A stretch of 64,000 nt of DNA from Pomacea canaliculata. Its lineage: Eukaryota > Mollusca > Gastropoda > Architaenioglossa > Ampullariidae. Position 1 is the stretch's first letter, and each line of letters opens with the position of its first letter. A model generated the notes under the pieces. The model saw only the letters and a list, made by a program, of their open reading frames with translations. It did no database searches and was not told the origin of the DNA. The position numbers and the translations under genes are program-made. The DNA lies in contig NC_037593.1 in the NCBI RefSeq assembly GCF_003073045.1, forward strand, positions 16,792,725 through 16,856,724, given 5' to 3'. Below, piece after piece: positions 50,127 to 63,191 of this stretch.

Positions 50127-53100
50127 ATGGATCCCAACGACAGCTGCGTGACGCCGGACGGTCTGGGGGAGGTAACTCCCAACAACGTGTCCAACGTGCA
50201 CGATGACGGCGATGACAGAGGTTCGAACGACCTTCACGCCAACGCCGGCCTGCAGCTGGGGGAGAGGGAGGCGCCGCGGAAGGCCAGAACGAAGAAGCTG
50301 TCGTTTCGCGACTTCGTGATGAAAGAGGTCTTGACGACGGAGAACGAGAAAGGTGTCGCAGGCTCACGTCCTCACAAAAGCATCCTCAAGGTTCGCACTG
50401 ACCCGCAGCGGTCCCACGACGACCACGATAAGGTAAGCAAAAGTCAAAGGTCTCATTAAAAAGTTGAAATGATAAATGGAAAGCAATTGGGGAAATTTAG
50501 GAAATATATTTTGGGAGGCTCCATAGGCTTGAGCCGTCTTCATGAAGCGTGGGTTAGTCGTTACCAATGGGGAACAATGGGGAATCAAGGAAAAATGTCT
50601 CCATAGTTACGACGCGCTCTCCAGAACCCGCGGATACTGTTGTTTGTCACTTTACTCCAGCGCATCTGTGCTGATTGATACTAATGATTGATAACTAGTC
50701 CCTGGGGTAAGGCAACATCGGTGGAGTCTGGACGCCGATTTCTGATAACAGAGACAAGACATCTTCCCTTGATTTACCCGGGACGACGACCTACCTTCAC
50801 TTCGTGATTAGTGCCCCTGCTGGTTAGTGCGTTCGATTGTGTGACAGATGGTAGATGGTTTGAGGCCTGCTTGAGCCTGTGGGTGGGAAAATGTCCCCAG
50901 TCCCCGGCAGCTGTACGAAAGAGAAATTTACGGCCACAAAAGAAATTGTACTTTTTACCTTTCGTTAGCTATCAGGATTATAATCTACAGTAGTAGTTTT
51001 AGAAAGTAAGTTTCACAATCACAATTTAAAATGTTCTTCGGTATTGATGTCGGTAAAACATTCTCTTGAACAGACAGATGTACCACAAGCGAGCATACCT
51101 TTAATAGCCATTTATGCCTAAATGTGGTAAATAAAAAGGAGGCGGGATTCAAACAAAAGAGGTTCATGCAGTCGTTATTGTCTACAGTCGAGAATGATTG
51201 TCTACAGTTGTTCATATTAGTCTACATTCACTGCTTGTCTACAGTCTTTACTAATTGTTGTCGTTGTTGTTAACTAACTACAATCGAGGCTGAGGCTACA
51301 GGCAAGGTCCTCCTCAGAATGAAGTGAATCTTGCCCGTCATGCCACTCACTCCGACATCATGCGTGCAGTCATAACGATTGCTTAATCAACCTTTCTTGA
51401 AGGGCACATAGACACTTCTGTATTTATGTTGATAAGAATCTCATCCCGCCATCACACACACACACACGCCAGAGCGTGCACACACACACAAACATTGTCT
51501 TCACGCCTGACATATTAACAAACTGCACATAGACTACCAGGCGTCAAACAGAAGACGATCATTAGTTGCTGTTGAAAGTTTTACAGTCGACGTTGCCATG
51601 GATACTAGACGATAGCTCTGCTTGACATAAACCTGCTTGACAACTGTTATATTCAGCCTGTATCTTGTCTGCAGATTAAAAAACAGTTTTGTGTGTGTGT
51701 GCGCGCGCGCGCGAGTGACAGAGGACACAATTTTATATTTTTCTGTTTTTCGTGACTGAGACCAATCCGGGTACTTTGTTCGCAGACAGGCTATTAGAGA
51801 CGCTGGTCATATATTTGGTTTATATACACCATGCTGTCTAGATTACCATTTACTAAACTCATTTATCCAAGCGGATAACCAAGTGGTCAAAACACTGTCA
51901 ACCGAACCAAGGTACGCACCGGTTCGCTACCCATGGACCGCAACAAACTCTTCTCCCAGTCGACCCAGCCGTCGAAAGTGGGTACCTGACTACATAGAGG
52001 GTTGGGAAAGGTAAGGCTGGGAACAAGATGGACTCAAGGTGCTTACACACATGAAGTGGCACGACCACACGGCACATATCAGTAGGCATTACAATGCGCA
52101 TTACAAATTTATTTACCGCTTGGTGAAGGTCCACTGGATACCGATGTTGTTGTCTTGGGTCGTCTTGCGCATAATCCATCATGGTCACTGTGTGAAAACA
52201 ATGATTTTACATTATGCAAAGATACATTTAAGCATTTCGCCATCTACTCTTGCTCTGTATGCGTGCACGCACCCAAGAAACCTTTGTCTTTGTCCTGGCG
52301 ATGACATGGTCTAGTGGAATTGTTTGTCATCAAATTTTATTAACAAATCTGTTCTTTCCATTTACAACGAAAGATATTTTCCTATGTCCACAAAGATCAA
52401 GCAATTGGTGTCTATTCCAGCAGGACCACTGGAAATTAGTTTTCATCATGCATTTTTCATGTTGTTTTCACATCGACGGCATTGCACCTGCTCTTGAAGG
52501 TTGTGGATATGACCAAGGTTTTTTTCCGATTTCTTTCTAATTCATTCTCATACTCTTTCTCTATCTGGATCGGTCTACCAGTCTGTATCTCTGTGTGTCT
52601 CTATTCTGTGCTACTCCCTCCCTTAAAACAGCCCCTCCCTCTTCTCTCCTTCACATTTCCTTCTTTGTTTCCGCCTATCGCTGTCGACGAGAGATTACAA
52701 GATATTAAAATCGCGGTATATAAAGCCAGAACACTGTAACGGCAATGGCTATTGATCAGTCTCAGCAACACCAGAATTAACCTTGTTTTTTTCTTCCGAT
52801 TTTAACAACGATCTCACAGGTAGAACTCAGAAAGAAGTAGTGCGGTCAGTTTCCATGGTTACTAAGCCTCCAGTTCAAGGCGGGTTTGATGTGGACGTCA
52901 GACGAGTGGACGTACTGTTCCTTTTAACGGTCGGGGTCGTCGAGGCCAGCCTAGATACGCAATTTCTTTTTCCCCTGTAAAGTACCCGAGGTGATTTAAC
53001 TGCTCAGGTAATGTGAGCCAGGTATAGTCTACTCTGAGCTTGCTTGAAGCTGGCTGATAACGTTTCCTTTCATCTCTAAAAGCTTTGAACTATCCGTCTT

Positions 53101-56100
53101 TGCAAAGAGGTATTTTTTTTAAATCAATCAATCCGTCAGTAAGTCGTTAGAGAACAAATGAAATAGAGAAACTTTTGATTGGGAGAGAGAGAGAGAACAA
53201 GGAAGGACGGAGAGAGGATTAGAGAAAAAAGAGAGTGAGATGAGAACGGATACTTTCGATATATTTAGCTTCTATAAAATTAGAGTAAGATTATATTATA
53301 GTGTCTCGATGGAGAAGATTGCAAAAAATGATATATATAACCAATAAATCATCTAGCATTTTGTTTTATGATTATATAATCTCTAATATTTTAAGAAGAA
53401 GTTTTTACGGAGAAAGAGAGACAATAGAAGCTACATCCGATAGCTAATAGCTAACCACACTGTTGTGAGGTGACCACGAGCCTCTGCAATCTTCCATCTG
53501 GTACAAGTGGTCGATACTAATGATTGGCTGGCCTGGTACTGAGTCTGCTTTGTCTTTGTCTTTGTCGTTGTTTTTGTCCTTGTCTTTCCGCTTTCCTAGC
53601 TTACTCCACATTCACGGTCTTTGTGAGATTGGCCAATAGACTGCTTTGGAGGAACTTCCGTGTGTGTGTGTGTGAGTGCGTGAGAGGGAGGGATGTTTCG
53701 GGACATAGAAGCACGTAAGTTCGATTTGAAAGCAGTTCGTGGTCTGACCATCAGTCAGTGACGTCAGCTATTGTAGACACCGATGTGGTACTACTACTCC
53801 TCTCACATCTACCCAAACCACCACCACGACCATCACCACCAGCAATAACACCACCAATACCATCAGTAAAGAAGCAGATTTTTTTAAAAGTTCTGTCGTA
53901 GTTTTTGCTGTAATTGTTCTGTCTGAGATGTTTATTTTCCGAGTTGTTAACCCGGGGAGCGAACCCCTTCCTTGAACAGTAATCATTATAAACAAATACC
54001 ACGCTGCTATCACTATCACTGTTCCAGATAACAGACTCTAAACGCCTTTTATTCTGCAGTAAACCTCTCGAAGTGGCAGTCGCTGGTAAGAAGAGAATGT
54101 CATTGGCTTATATGTCTCTTGTTTTAGTATCAAGTTGCGGTGTTGTGGGATCCTGATCACACCAGCGCACGTGTTTATCTGGTTTTTGCACGAGACACTC
54201 CGTCGTTCTTGAACGAAAGACATCCTTGTGGGAAGCCGACACGCAATTGTGTGCTGTCTGGTTCAGTTCCAGCCATACCCAGAATGATATCTCTATTAGG
54301 GTTTGATCTCTGTGAAGGAAACGGCTTCTCATTTTAGTCCAAGGCTTACCGTGTGTCTGCGCAATCATCAACTGTAATGGCGTACAAGACTATTACACTC
54401 GCGAACATTTAACAAAGTGCTTACTACGGCTTTGGCAAGACGGTTTAAAATCAATAATTTATATTTTTAAAGATTATTTTAATCAGTCTTGGTGTTTCAT
54501 CAGCCTTCGTCACGGTGGTAGAAGATCAATGACATACGCTGGCACTCCTGTGGAAGTTGTCGCAATGTTTGCGAGGTCTTCTGTCATTGACCGATGACAT
54601 GGCCACCTGATGAATGAACAGCGGCTGTTTGGATGTCCCCACGTTCCACTTGATCCTGTTATGGGTGAACTTCTGTTAGCTTGTTGCTGTCATTCATTAA
54701 TAGATCGTGGTAGTTCCAGAGGTGGGTCTCTTACTTAAAGAAGCTAACTTTATTTGACCGCTGGTGTGCAAAGAGATATAAGGAGCGGAGAGAGAAACAT
54801 CGTTATACAAAGCGATTGTTGACATTTATTTATTATTATTGGAATGTACTTATCCATTACTAGCCGGAATATAAAGCTTCAAAGGTTGATTTCTGCTTCT
54901 TATTCCTTCAGCTTTAATGTTATTGTTGGCTATCGGTCTCTGGCTTCGTCATGCGGTGGATCATTGTAGCAAAATAGTGAAACACGTGTATCATTGTTGC
55001 CCCTTCCTTAATTTTACAGATCATGTTTGGTAATGAGTTGTTTACTTTCTTTGAGCTTATTTCTTCTCTCTCTATCATTGGAACCGTCTGAAATGACGAC
55101 ATTCTCCACACTCGGTATTCACATTAGAGGTATTTCGAAATTTCTTCTGAGCTGCAATTTGGAACTCACGGTTATATAAGGAATAAAATAAGTACTAAAA
55201 TAAACAGACTAGGAGTAAAAACAAAACTGCCACAGCTCGTGACTAAGTCGTAATCGAAAGGAATATTCCTGCCAGGCTGGTTGAGGATCGAACTCACGGT
55301 AAGGATTTGCTCAGACCTCAATGGCCTCCACACACATACACTTGCTCTCTCTTTCACACACACACATATCACCACACTGCTTTTTAAGACATTAGAGAGC
55401 ATCCATTTACATGAGTAAATAAGTAGGGCAAAGACAATTGCATGTAATTAGTGTTATCGAAAAAAAACCCAGTAAGAAATCAACGAGGAGTTTCAAAAGC
55501 GCTTATAGATAAACGAAAGAGTTCCCCTGATTGCGTACGAATTAATAACAGGTCTGTTCATGCCATCTACATTCACAAATTATGAGAAAATGGCGATTGC
55601 TAGTTTATCCTTTAAAGGCATGTAGGAAGTTTACACACACTCTCTCTCTTGTGTGAGAGAGAGGGGGGTTTATATAAGAGAGAATATGTATGTTTGTGCA
55701 TATGTGTATGCATGTGTGTCACAGTATGTGGTATAAGTCTTCATGTCTGCCGGTTTCATATTTCATGTCTGTGTATCTTTCTCCCTGTCCTGATGTCTGT
55801 CCGTCACACCTCGCCTCAGCAACCACTCTCTCACCACAGTATCTCCCCCACCACCATCACCACCACTCATACACCTCTCCCCTCATTGTCAGCGCCCGGG
55901 GCGCCGTGTGCTCGACGCAGCGTGACAGGGACACGGGCTGTGAGTGGTCGCGAAGATTAGATACGTGAAGCACATCATGGCGGGAAAACAAGAACAATAA
56001 CTCTCTTCTCCACTTCCTGTCCACCGTAACAGAATAAACGGGGCTTTCGTGCATCGACCGCTCAGATCACCTGCAGATTGTGAACAACTCGATTATCTTT

Positions 56101-57980
56101 AACAGGCTCGAGGGAGACTGGTGTTTTTTTTTGTTTTTGTTTTTTTTTTTAAATGAAATAAAGTGGGACTGGCGGAAATCAAAAAGCAGACAAGAAATAA
56201 TTGAATACAGTATATGAAGGAGCCGAGGAAAACATTTAAAAAAATCTGAAATGTTTGAAAACATGAATAATGCAATAAATGCTAACCATACCTTACCTCA
56301 ATCACAAAAATGCTGACAGACATTGACAACAAAAGCAAACATTCAAGGAAGTTACTCGATTCTTGTTTCTAGCTACTGTCCATAATGGTTACGACCTGTC
56401 TCCGCGTCTGGAAACAACAGCCATTAGTTCGTAGTGTATTGCAGGACATCCGGTTGACAACTGGTTTGCCGAGGAGATGCGCGGCAAAGCAAACGCCGTG
56501 CGTTCAATACTTCGGTGCGCCATCAGCTAACGAGAGGAGAAATGATGTTTAATATGTACGTCAGGATATATTGACCTCGATGAACCAAAGGCAATGAGTA
56601 CGGTTGGCGAAACTAAGTGCTGTGATTGGCTTACCGCTCCCGCAGACTTTCAGCATTTTTGTGTGCGCATGCTCTCGGAGATTGAGAGTCAGGAACCGCT
56701 GGAACAAAAGCTCGGTGATTGAATGTTTAGTTTTTTTTTAAACGTACTCTCACATGACTAAGGTCGCCGTTGCCCAAGAAGGTGTTTCCTTGCCGTCGTT
56801 GTCAAAATGAGCGTGAGTATACAGATGTTTCCACGTTTATTGCATAGAGAAGTGAAAATGAATAACGAATGATAATTGGGTCAGGTGATGGTTTCAAACT
56901 ATGTGACATGTGCAAGAACACGGCAATCTTTATTATCAGCAATCCGCTGATATCGCGATGTCCTCCGTGTTTGTAATCAGTCGCTCCACTCGAGAGAACA
57001 CTACTTTGATTTTGAATGAAAAAAAAAAATTTTTTTTGTATGAACTGGAAAGGACGAACCGATTCCAAGAAGTTTGCCGGCATTTCTGACAGTTTTACTG
57101 TTTTAGTATTAAAAACAACCAAGAGCGCTCCTGCGGAAATATTCCTCGCAAGATACATTTATTCTGAAAAGAGGAAGATAAAGTGCATACACTTGAACAG
57201 TCATAGTCTTGGACTTACATTCCAAGTGAACAGGGAGCTCTGGAAGTCTTGAATAATCGCTTTGTCCTTTCATGAGACTAATACATTGTCAAATACGAAC
57301 GTCAACAACAAACTCCTGTATTGGCACTTGAAGGATTTTTAAAAAAGTGAAACCACGCAGAAAAAAAGGCTATTGGAAAAAAAAATCAAAGCGTGTCGGA
57401 CATAGGTAGTACGTGTAAGGGGCAGAGAAGTTGCTTGTGTGTCGTGAATACCATGGCTCTAGCTAAACTGTCACGATGACAACGCGGATCCTCGTGCGAT
57501 GGATTTGTTTACCATGACGATTTTTATTTTTTAATTTTTTTTTTTATTATTTACTACGTGTACAGTGTTGTGAGGTACTTTTAATGTTTGTCCAGCTGTT
57601 AGTGAGGATGTTTCCGAACTACAGGTGTTATACAGGAGCCGAACGGAACTCAACATTCCAAATCCTACGCAGTGAGAAGAACCCCGCTTGTGAAAGACTG
57701 GATCGACCCCACCCTCCCTTATTCGTCTCTCATTGTCCTTCTGTTTGCTTCTGTGTGCACCTGTGAACCTGATACACATATATGTTCACATTGCTTTTAA
57801 AGGCCACTGACATTTTGTTTTAAAACTCTAATACTATTACCTTTGTCAGATGCATATCTTGATGTCATCAGTACTCGGACGGATATCCCCAGGTTATAGA
57901 TGAACGTTCATCGTTAAAACCCTATTCTTGCGGCTGCTAACACTTTGTTTCTACGATTTCGTGTCACGCCAGTCTGAATT

Positions 57981-58011
<31 letters not shown>

Positions 58012-58893
58012 TTGGCTCGTTTCAGCAACCCTTGAGTTTCGTCAACAAAGCTTACCTCGGTGACGAGGATGAGCAGGCAGAGGACACGACGTCCAACGAA
58101 ACCACACTCACCACCATCTCCACGACCAAGACGCCGGCCAGGCGGGTGTGGTCCACGGACTCCGGCAGCGGGGGGAGAGCAGGCTTCGCCGACCTCGTGG
58201 ACTTCCTCATGCAGCGCACCGGCAGCTTCATCGACGGCCGCGACACGCACCCCTTTGGACGGGACTGCTCCATCGAGGGCATCCTGCAGAGCAGCCGACC
58301 CAAGAGCCACAGCAAGAACAGTGCTTTCGGCAAACTCGTCGTCTGGCTCATGATGTTCTCCATCCTCGTCGGCTGCGCGCTGGGGGTCATCTATCTCTCA
58401 GGTCAGAGGGCAATTCACAACTAAAGGCCTTTTACAGGAGCAAGAGCAAGATTTGTTAACTGGGAGTGGCTAGACAGGGCAGATACTCGAATAATTACTA
58501 AATTTAGCCCTCTTTTTTGTATACCGATTCATCAAAATTATTCAAATGCTATGACGACACAGAATCAAGATGAATGTTTCCGACTTACCGCAATAAACCA
58601 TTAGAATGTCTTTCGCTAGTATTTTTATTTTTCAAAAACGTAATCAAAATATATATTGATATTTAAAAGAACAATTTAATTTTAACATAAATACAATAAC
58701 TTTAAAAATAAAATCTAGAGCTATAACTAAGATACAATGCAATTTAAGACAAAGGATTAATTACCCAAATGTATTTAGAGATGTTAAATGCTAGTTGTTT
58801 TTAATTGCAGAAACATACAATGACACACAGGAGGCACAGGCGAGGTTGGCGGAACAGCTTGCCAACAAGACAAAGGCAGCAAACTCTAAATAA
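50127..58893 (+). CDS. Unknown single-pass membrane protein (254 aa)
   Basis: Three coding exons: 50127-50432, 58026-58401 and 58811-58893, joined by a 7.6-kb and a 409-bp intron, phases exact. The N-terminal 205 residues are hydrophilic, with basic and Ser/Thr-rich segments (ARTKKLSFRDFVMKEVL, HKSILKVRTD, TSNETTLTTISTTKT) and a conserved-looking block FADLVDFLMQRTGSFIDG then HPFGRDCSIEGIL. One strong transmembrane segment follows (about residues 206-227, LVVWLMMFSILVGCALGVIY). The 27-residue C-terminal tail ETYNDTQEAQARLAEQLANK is predicted helical and has NDT and NKT sequons. With no signal peptide it would be a type II or tail-anchored-like protein with a large cytosolic part. I do not recognise the family. 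An acag just before the ATG suggests a 5' untranslated exon upstream. Confidence 0.75.
50811..50925. repeat. SINE-like copy in intron 1 of the membrane-protein gene
   Basis: tRNA-like head (ctggttagtgcgttcgattg, then ggtttgaggcc as a B-box remnant) followed by a diverged core ccccagtccccggcagctgt. Confidence 0.4.
51870..52020. repeat. tRNA-derived SINE copy in intron 1
   Basis: Head with aaccaagtggtcaaaacact and a B-box-like ggttcgctaccc, then the core cccagtcgacccagccgtcg, gggtacctgactac and gggaaaggtaaggc. It is the best-preserved copy in the window. Confidence 0.6.
52021..58025. other. Remainder of the 7.6-kb intron 1
   Basis: Simple repeats include CA/GC near 51455-51475 and 51693-51713 (just upstream), GA-rich sequence at 53185-53240, and (TTTA)n at 57978-58013. 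No nested gene was supported; open frames here are short and of biased composition. Confidence 0.4.
57978..58013. repeat. (TTTA)n microsatellite just before exon 2 of the membrane-protein gene
   Basis: About nine ATTT units end only 12 bp before the exon, next to the acceptor (cgtttcag), so repeat length could affect splicing. Confidence 0.9.
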
Positions 58894-60034
58894 AGTCAGC
58901 TTTGTCAGAAGCAGAACTCAAAAAGATTATCTTATGATCAGGTCTTACAACCGGATGTTGTCCAGCCTACAGACGAGGAGAATGTCACCACCTTTAGAAT
59001 ACTACACGTACGTCGAATCACTGGGCTTACCGACGACTTTCACAATGAGAGGAAACAGAAGTTTTTGTTTGAACACAGCAACAAATATTAGGTTTCTCAT
59101 AGAGATTCCATCCAACCTTCAAACTGATAAGAAGTTTACTTGTTATTTGGATGCTTACATGTTTTAATATGGGAGTCTTTATTTTTTTTTTCTCAAGAAG
59201 TAGACATCAGCTCTGGTTTAAACAAAGAATCAAGATTTCAATGAAAGACATGATGAACTTTACAGGTCTAGAAGAGGGTTCACATCGGAATAGACTAGCG
59301 AAGCTGCTTGTGAGAAAGAAGACATCTGGGCAAGGGCAAGTCGTTGCCCCAGGAAATAATTACAAAACAATCTTCAGACACCGAGCTTGATTTTACTTTA
59401 GAGCATCATTTTAACGGCTTCATAACCAGGATTAAAAAAATTCCAGAGATCTCCATAACTAAAAGGACAAGATATTTCGCATCAATTTCTAATGTTTCCC
59501 TGGGTCAACAACCAACCCTCGATTCATAGCCCAGAGTCTTAGGTTGTCTTTATACTTTATTAGTACAGCAGTCCTCGGGTCTGCGCCAATAGAAGTACAA
59601 ACAGATGTCATAGGATCTGGTGTAACTTGGAAGACAGAGGCTTGAAGACAGTGCTTCTTATTGTGCATAACATAAGCAAACAGTAAACGTAGACTTTGGA
59701 CACAAACGAAGAAAAGGAAAAGCACACTTGCGTGACACAGTTTAGTTCACAACATTGCAAGTGTTAATGGCAAGTTATCTACACACGCTCAAACTTTTTG
59801 TGTTTGTTTTAAGCTCACGCAGCTTTTTGTACATTGTCCTGTATTTGTACACTACACGTTGCAGCAAACACTAAACTGTTAATCTGGAGGGTTTTGTTTT
59901 GTTTTTGGTTTTATGTGCCCCACAGAGTCGCCTCAAGCACGTGCACTCGACAGTGTCTTCTACATAACATCACAGAAGCACAATTTTAACATCATCCTGC
60001 ACACCACGGTGTCCTGTGAACAACACCATCTTAC
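58894..60034. other. 3' UTR of the membrane-protein gene and intergenic sequence
   Basis: No clear polyadenylation signal was fixed. The minus-strand frame at 59725-59489 has an ordinary composition but no splice support. Confidence 0.3.
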
Positions 60035-60406
60035 CAGTCCGTGATTGCACACACCACAGTTTCCAATGTGCTTCATCATCTTGAAAACTTCAGAATCAAT
60101 TATTGTGTCTTCGTGCGCCTTGCAGACTTTACCATCCTGCGGTGCCGTGACAGACATGAACGTGAACGTGAAGCAACGTGACAAAGCAAAGGTGAAAGAG
60201 AGAATGGTACGTGACTAGAGTAATACTCATGTGTTTGCAGTCAATACTGTGAGACTATATCAGACAGTGCATTTTGTTTCTCTCCACCTATAATTGTACG
60301 AGTTCGGGGTACGTGAATGTCGCCTGGTACCCGTTCATGACGCTCACGGACACGAGCGCCCTTGTCTGGAATTGCGTGATGGTTGTTACTCTGTCGTCAT
60401 TGACAA
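60035..60406 (-). CDS. Two candidate exons of an unidentified extracellular-type gene
   Basis: Exon 60406-60300 follows acceptor ccgcctctcag and ends at donor gtacaa. It encodes VTTITQFQTRALVSVSV then MNGYQATFTYPEL. Exon 60136-60035 (acceptor ggcaccgcag, donor gtaaga) is exactly 34 codons in phase 0 and encodes DGKVCKAHEDTIIDSEVFKM then MKHIGNCGVCNHGL. The phases agree (1 to 0, then 0 to 0). Joined, the Cys spacing and ATF...C...C...C order are loosely like a Link or C-type-lectin-like module; that is inference. Start and end exons were not identified. Confidence 0.4.
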
Positions 60407-61269
60407 CTGAGAGGCGGCGAGTCCCATGGAGGACAACTTAGGTCTGCTTCACACGATCAGACATGACCACCACTTCTGGTTAATTGTCGAGGGTGGTGGC
60501 ATTGGAGAACGCTTTTCATAATTTTGTGACGTCATCCACTCCTGGACGAGAGTTCACGAGATCAGATTCAGAAGAACTCAAGGACGGACAACTGTCTCAC
60601 ACTACTTAAGAGAATGAAGTAGTTAATGGTGGCGATACAAGATTTTAAAAACTTGTGAAAATGTGTTAATCATCATTTTAACAGTACACAAAGGGCAAGA
60701 AATCGTGCACGATTGTGATTGTGAAGTGTCAATCTTACCTTCTCATGAAATACAAAATCCCTGGCAAGATTCGCTTATATTTTATTAATATACAATCGAT
60801 ATATCCAGACTGGTAATATACAATCGACATATGTAGACTTGTAAGTGCAATCAAATGTAGTTTTAAGCTTGCCACCATTGTTCTTCATTTTGCTAGTGTG
60901 ACCGATTAGAGAAATACTCAATACCAACGTTGGCTGTTAGTAACCAGTGATGAGAATTACTTCAGTGAGCGACTTCACTGCCTCATCGCCTCCATGTGCA
61001 TATCGTCAGGAAACGTTTCTCTCAAAAATACTCCAAATACTTTATCAGTTTCATGCTTCCATAAAGATCTTGTGCAAATATTTCTAGAACGTTCGGCAGT
61101 GCGTGCTCATCTTTGCAGGAGAGCAAGTTGTCAGGCTTCCACTATCTTTTTTCTGGCTTTCTCCGAATGGAAGGCCATCTCCAAAGAGGCTTATGTCTAC
61201 AAATAGGAGACGTCTCCGACGAAAAGCAAGGCAAGGCGTATACTGTCATACAGAAGTCTCTAAATTCCG

Positions 61270-61475
61270 TTCTTAACCGGCCAAATTGCCAAAGTGTCGA
61301 ATCTCCGAAGTACCCCAAAGTTTATGTGTTGAAAATTGGCAAAACAAGATTTTAGCTCAGTTTGTTGACCAAAGCTTCAATGTTCTACACGTTCTTCACC
61401 AAAACCTGTTGGTGTCCAACATGCAATTTTGCCAAACTTGGTCAAATGTTCGACGGCAATTTGTCTGGTTAAGAA
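61270..61475. mobile_element. 206-bp inverted-repeat element (MITE-like)
   Basis: Ends ttcttaaccggccaaattgc and, inverted, ttcttaaccagacaaattgc agree at 18 of 20 positions. Inner ggcaaaac and ttttgcc are also inverted. Target-site duplication was not resolved, so the superfamily is unassigned. Confidence 0.55.
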
Positions 61476-63056
61476 TGGCTTGAAGCTTTGAGATTATGGT
61501 TCGGTTGTTATTGTGATATAACTATTTTTGGAAAATCACCTTTAGAATATAAGCTGTCTCTTGAAGCGATGTTTGAATCATAGTAAGTGTGCGTGTATGG
61601 TGTGTGTGTGAATGTGAGTGTGTGTGTGATTCTTGAAGAAAGCAAACGCTCTTGAGCAATAGAAGTGAATGTTTGCACTGGGATGTGTTTATGATCTTTT
61701 ATTTATCTCCTGTGTGGGTGCTCGTAAAACAAAAATATATACTCTGATGTGCATGTGTAATGTTAATCCAGTAACCTGTTGTTGAACTTTAGACATCTCT
61801 CAGTACAGCTCTTAGTCTACACAAGAATGTCTCACCCTAAAATAGCTTTTGTCTGGAAATTTTTTTATCTCAACAACCTGCAACACATATTGTTAATTAA
61901 TATGTACCATGTACTCGGATCATTGAGAATTAGCATCATGCTCTAAGGTGCAGACTGATTTGTAGAATGAGAGAGATGTTCTGATAAATAATGTGAGAGA
62001 TGGAGTGATAAGCAGAATATGAATTATATACTGAAATGTAAAAAAACTGCATTAGCGCTCACATTTAAAGGAAAAAACTTGTGTACATAGGTAAACGGTA
62101 ACTGTGGTGAAGTGTTTGTTGATGACAACTTTCTTTTTAAGGAAGACAGACACTGAAGCGTGCCTTTTGTAAGATTAAGGACCTGTCACATGTAACAGTC
62201 TGTATTAACCAGTGTGCAGAAGCACAAAGTCTTTGCTATTTAAGTCTGGAAATACTTGAATGCACCACACAGTCACCTGGGAAACGTCCTGATGCTGTGC
62301 CTTAACCGGCCAAGTGGATAGTTCTCCAAGATGCATACCAAATACATTTATTATCATCATTACTTCATGTTTAAGTAGAAAAACACAGCAAATAAAATGA
62401 ATTTTCAGCACCGTGTCCTTGCCTTATATTCTATTTTTTATACCTTTATTCTTGATACTCTCCTTCTTTGTGCTGTGCTTCTTTTTACTTTCTTCTTTAT
62501 ACCCCACTTCTTGTTACTCTACTTTTCATTTGTCTTTTAATACTCTGATTCTTGATACTCTGTTTCTTTCATTCTGTATTGAGCTGAGCTCTCGCCGATT
62601 GCCGATGCTGCTTGTATACAACATATATTTAGTTAAACCCTGCAACCACGTTCACCATAATTATATTATTGGAAGCCCTGCATGTGGCCGTGTAATACAT
62701 TTCACTACAAAACTCTGGGTTTTGCTGGGTTCTGTAGCACATCACAGGAAAACCGGCTGAATCTTGGTGTCAATTAATAATTTAAAGAATAAAGCTGGAC
62801 TAAGGTCTCTAAAGAACTTTTAAAATGTGAATAATCCCTGTGGCGACAGAGTAGACATCGCTTGTCTTCCTTGCTGTGGTCCGAGGGACCCTCGATAACT
62901 TTTCTCGCTGCACTTCCATTGATTTCACTAACTGAAACACGTGCATTAACAGCCTCACTGTCATGTTTACTGTAACACGTGAACAGGTAAACAATGCGTG
63001 CGAGTGATGTTGCTTGTCTTGCGCAGCTGCTCTTGCTGAAGGGCAGACACATTTAC
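61476..63056. other. Intergenic or intronic sequence
   Basis: TG repeats occur near 61590-61630 and a TTCTT-rich stretch at 62460-62580. AATAAA at 62391 (plus) is isolated. No further exon was supported. Confidence 0.35.
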
Positions 63057-63191
63057 TTTCCTCCTCTGATGAAGTGGGAGGGAACAGGTAATCTCAGGTC
63101 CAGCAAGGTGTTGAGCTCGAGCAACACGGTGAAATAGAAAGTTGCCTCAGCTCCTTGCAAATTCACGTAAGCAAACACTTCATTGTTTTCT
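63057..63191 (-). CDS. Candidate exon, unidentified gene
   Basis: Acceptor tctcctcttaaacttag and donor aa/gtaaat bracket 135 nt open in one frame. It encodes EVFAYVNLQGAEATFYF then TVLLELNTLLDLRLPVPSHF. ATFYF in a beta-strand-like context recalls QATFTY of the exon at 60300-60406, so both may belong to one minus-strand gene. The phases (2 out, 1 in) require at least one exon between. Confidence 0.4.

Noticed and set aside
53751..54019. Val/Leu-rich and Gly-rich minus-strand frames
   Set aside because: They are translations of a CCA/CAC-rich low-complexity tract.
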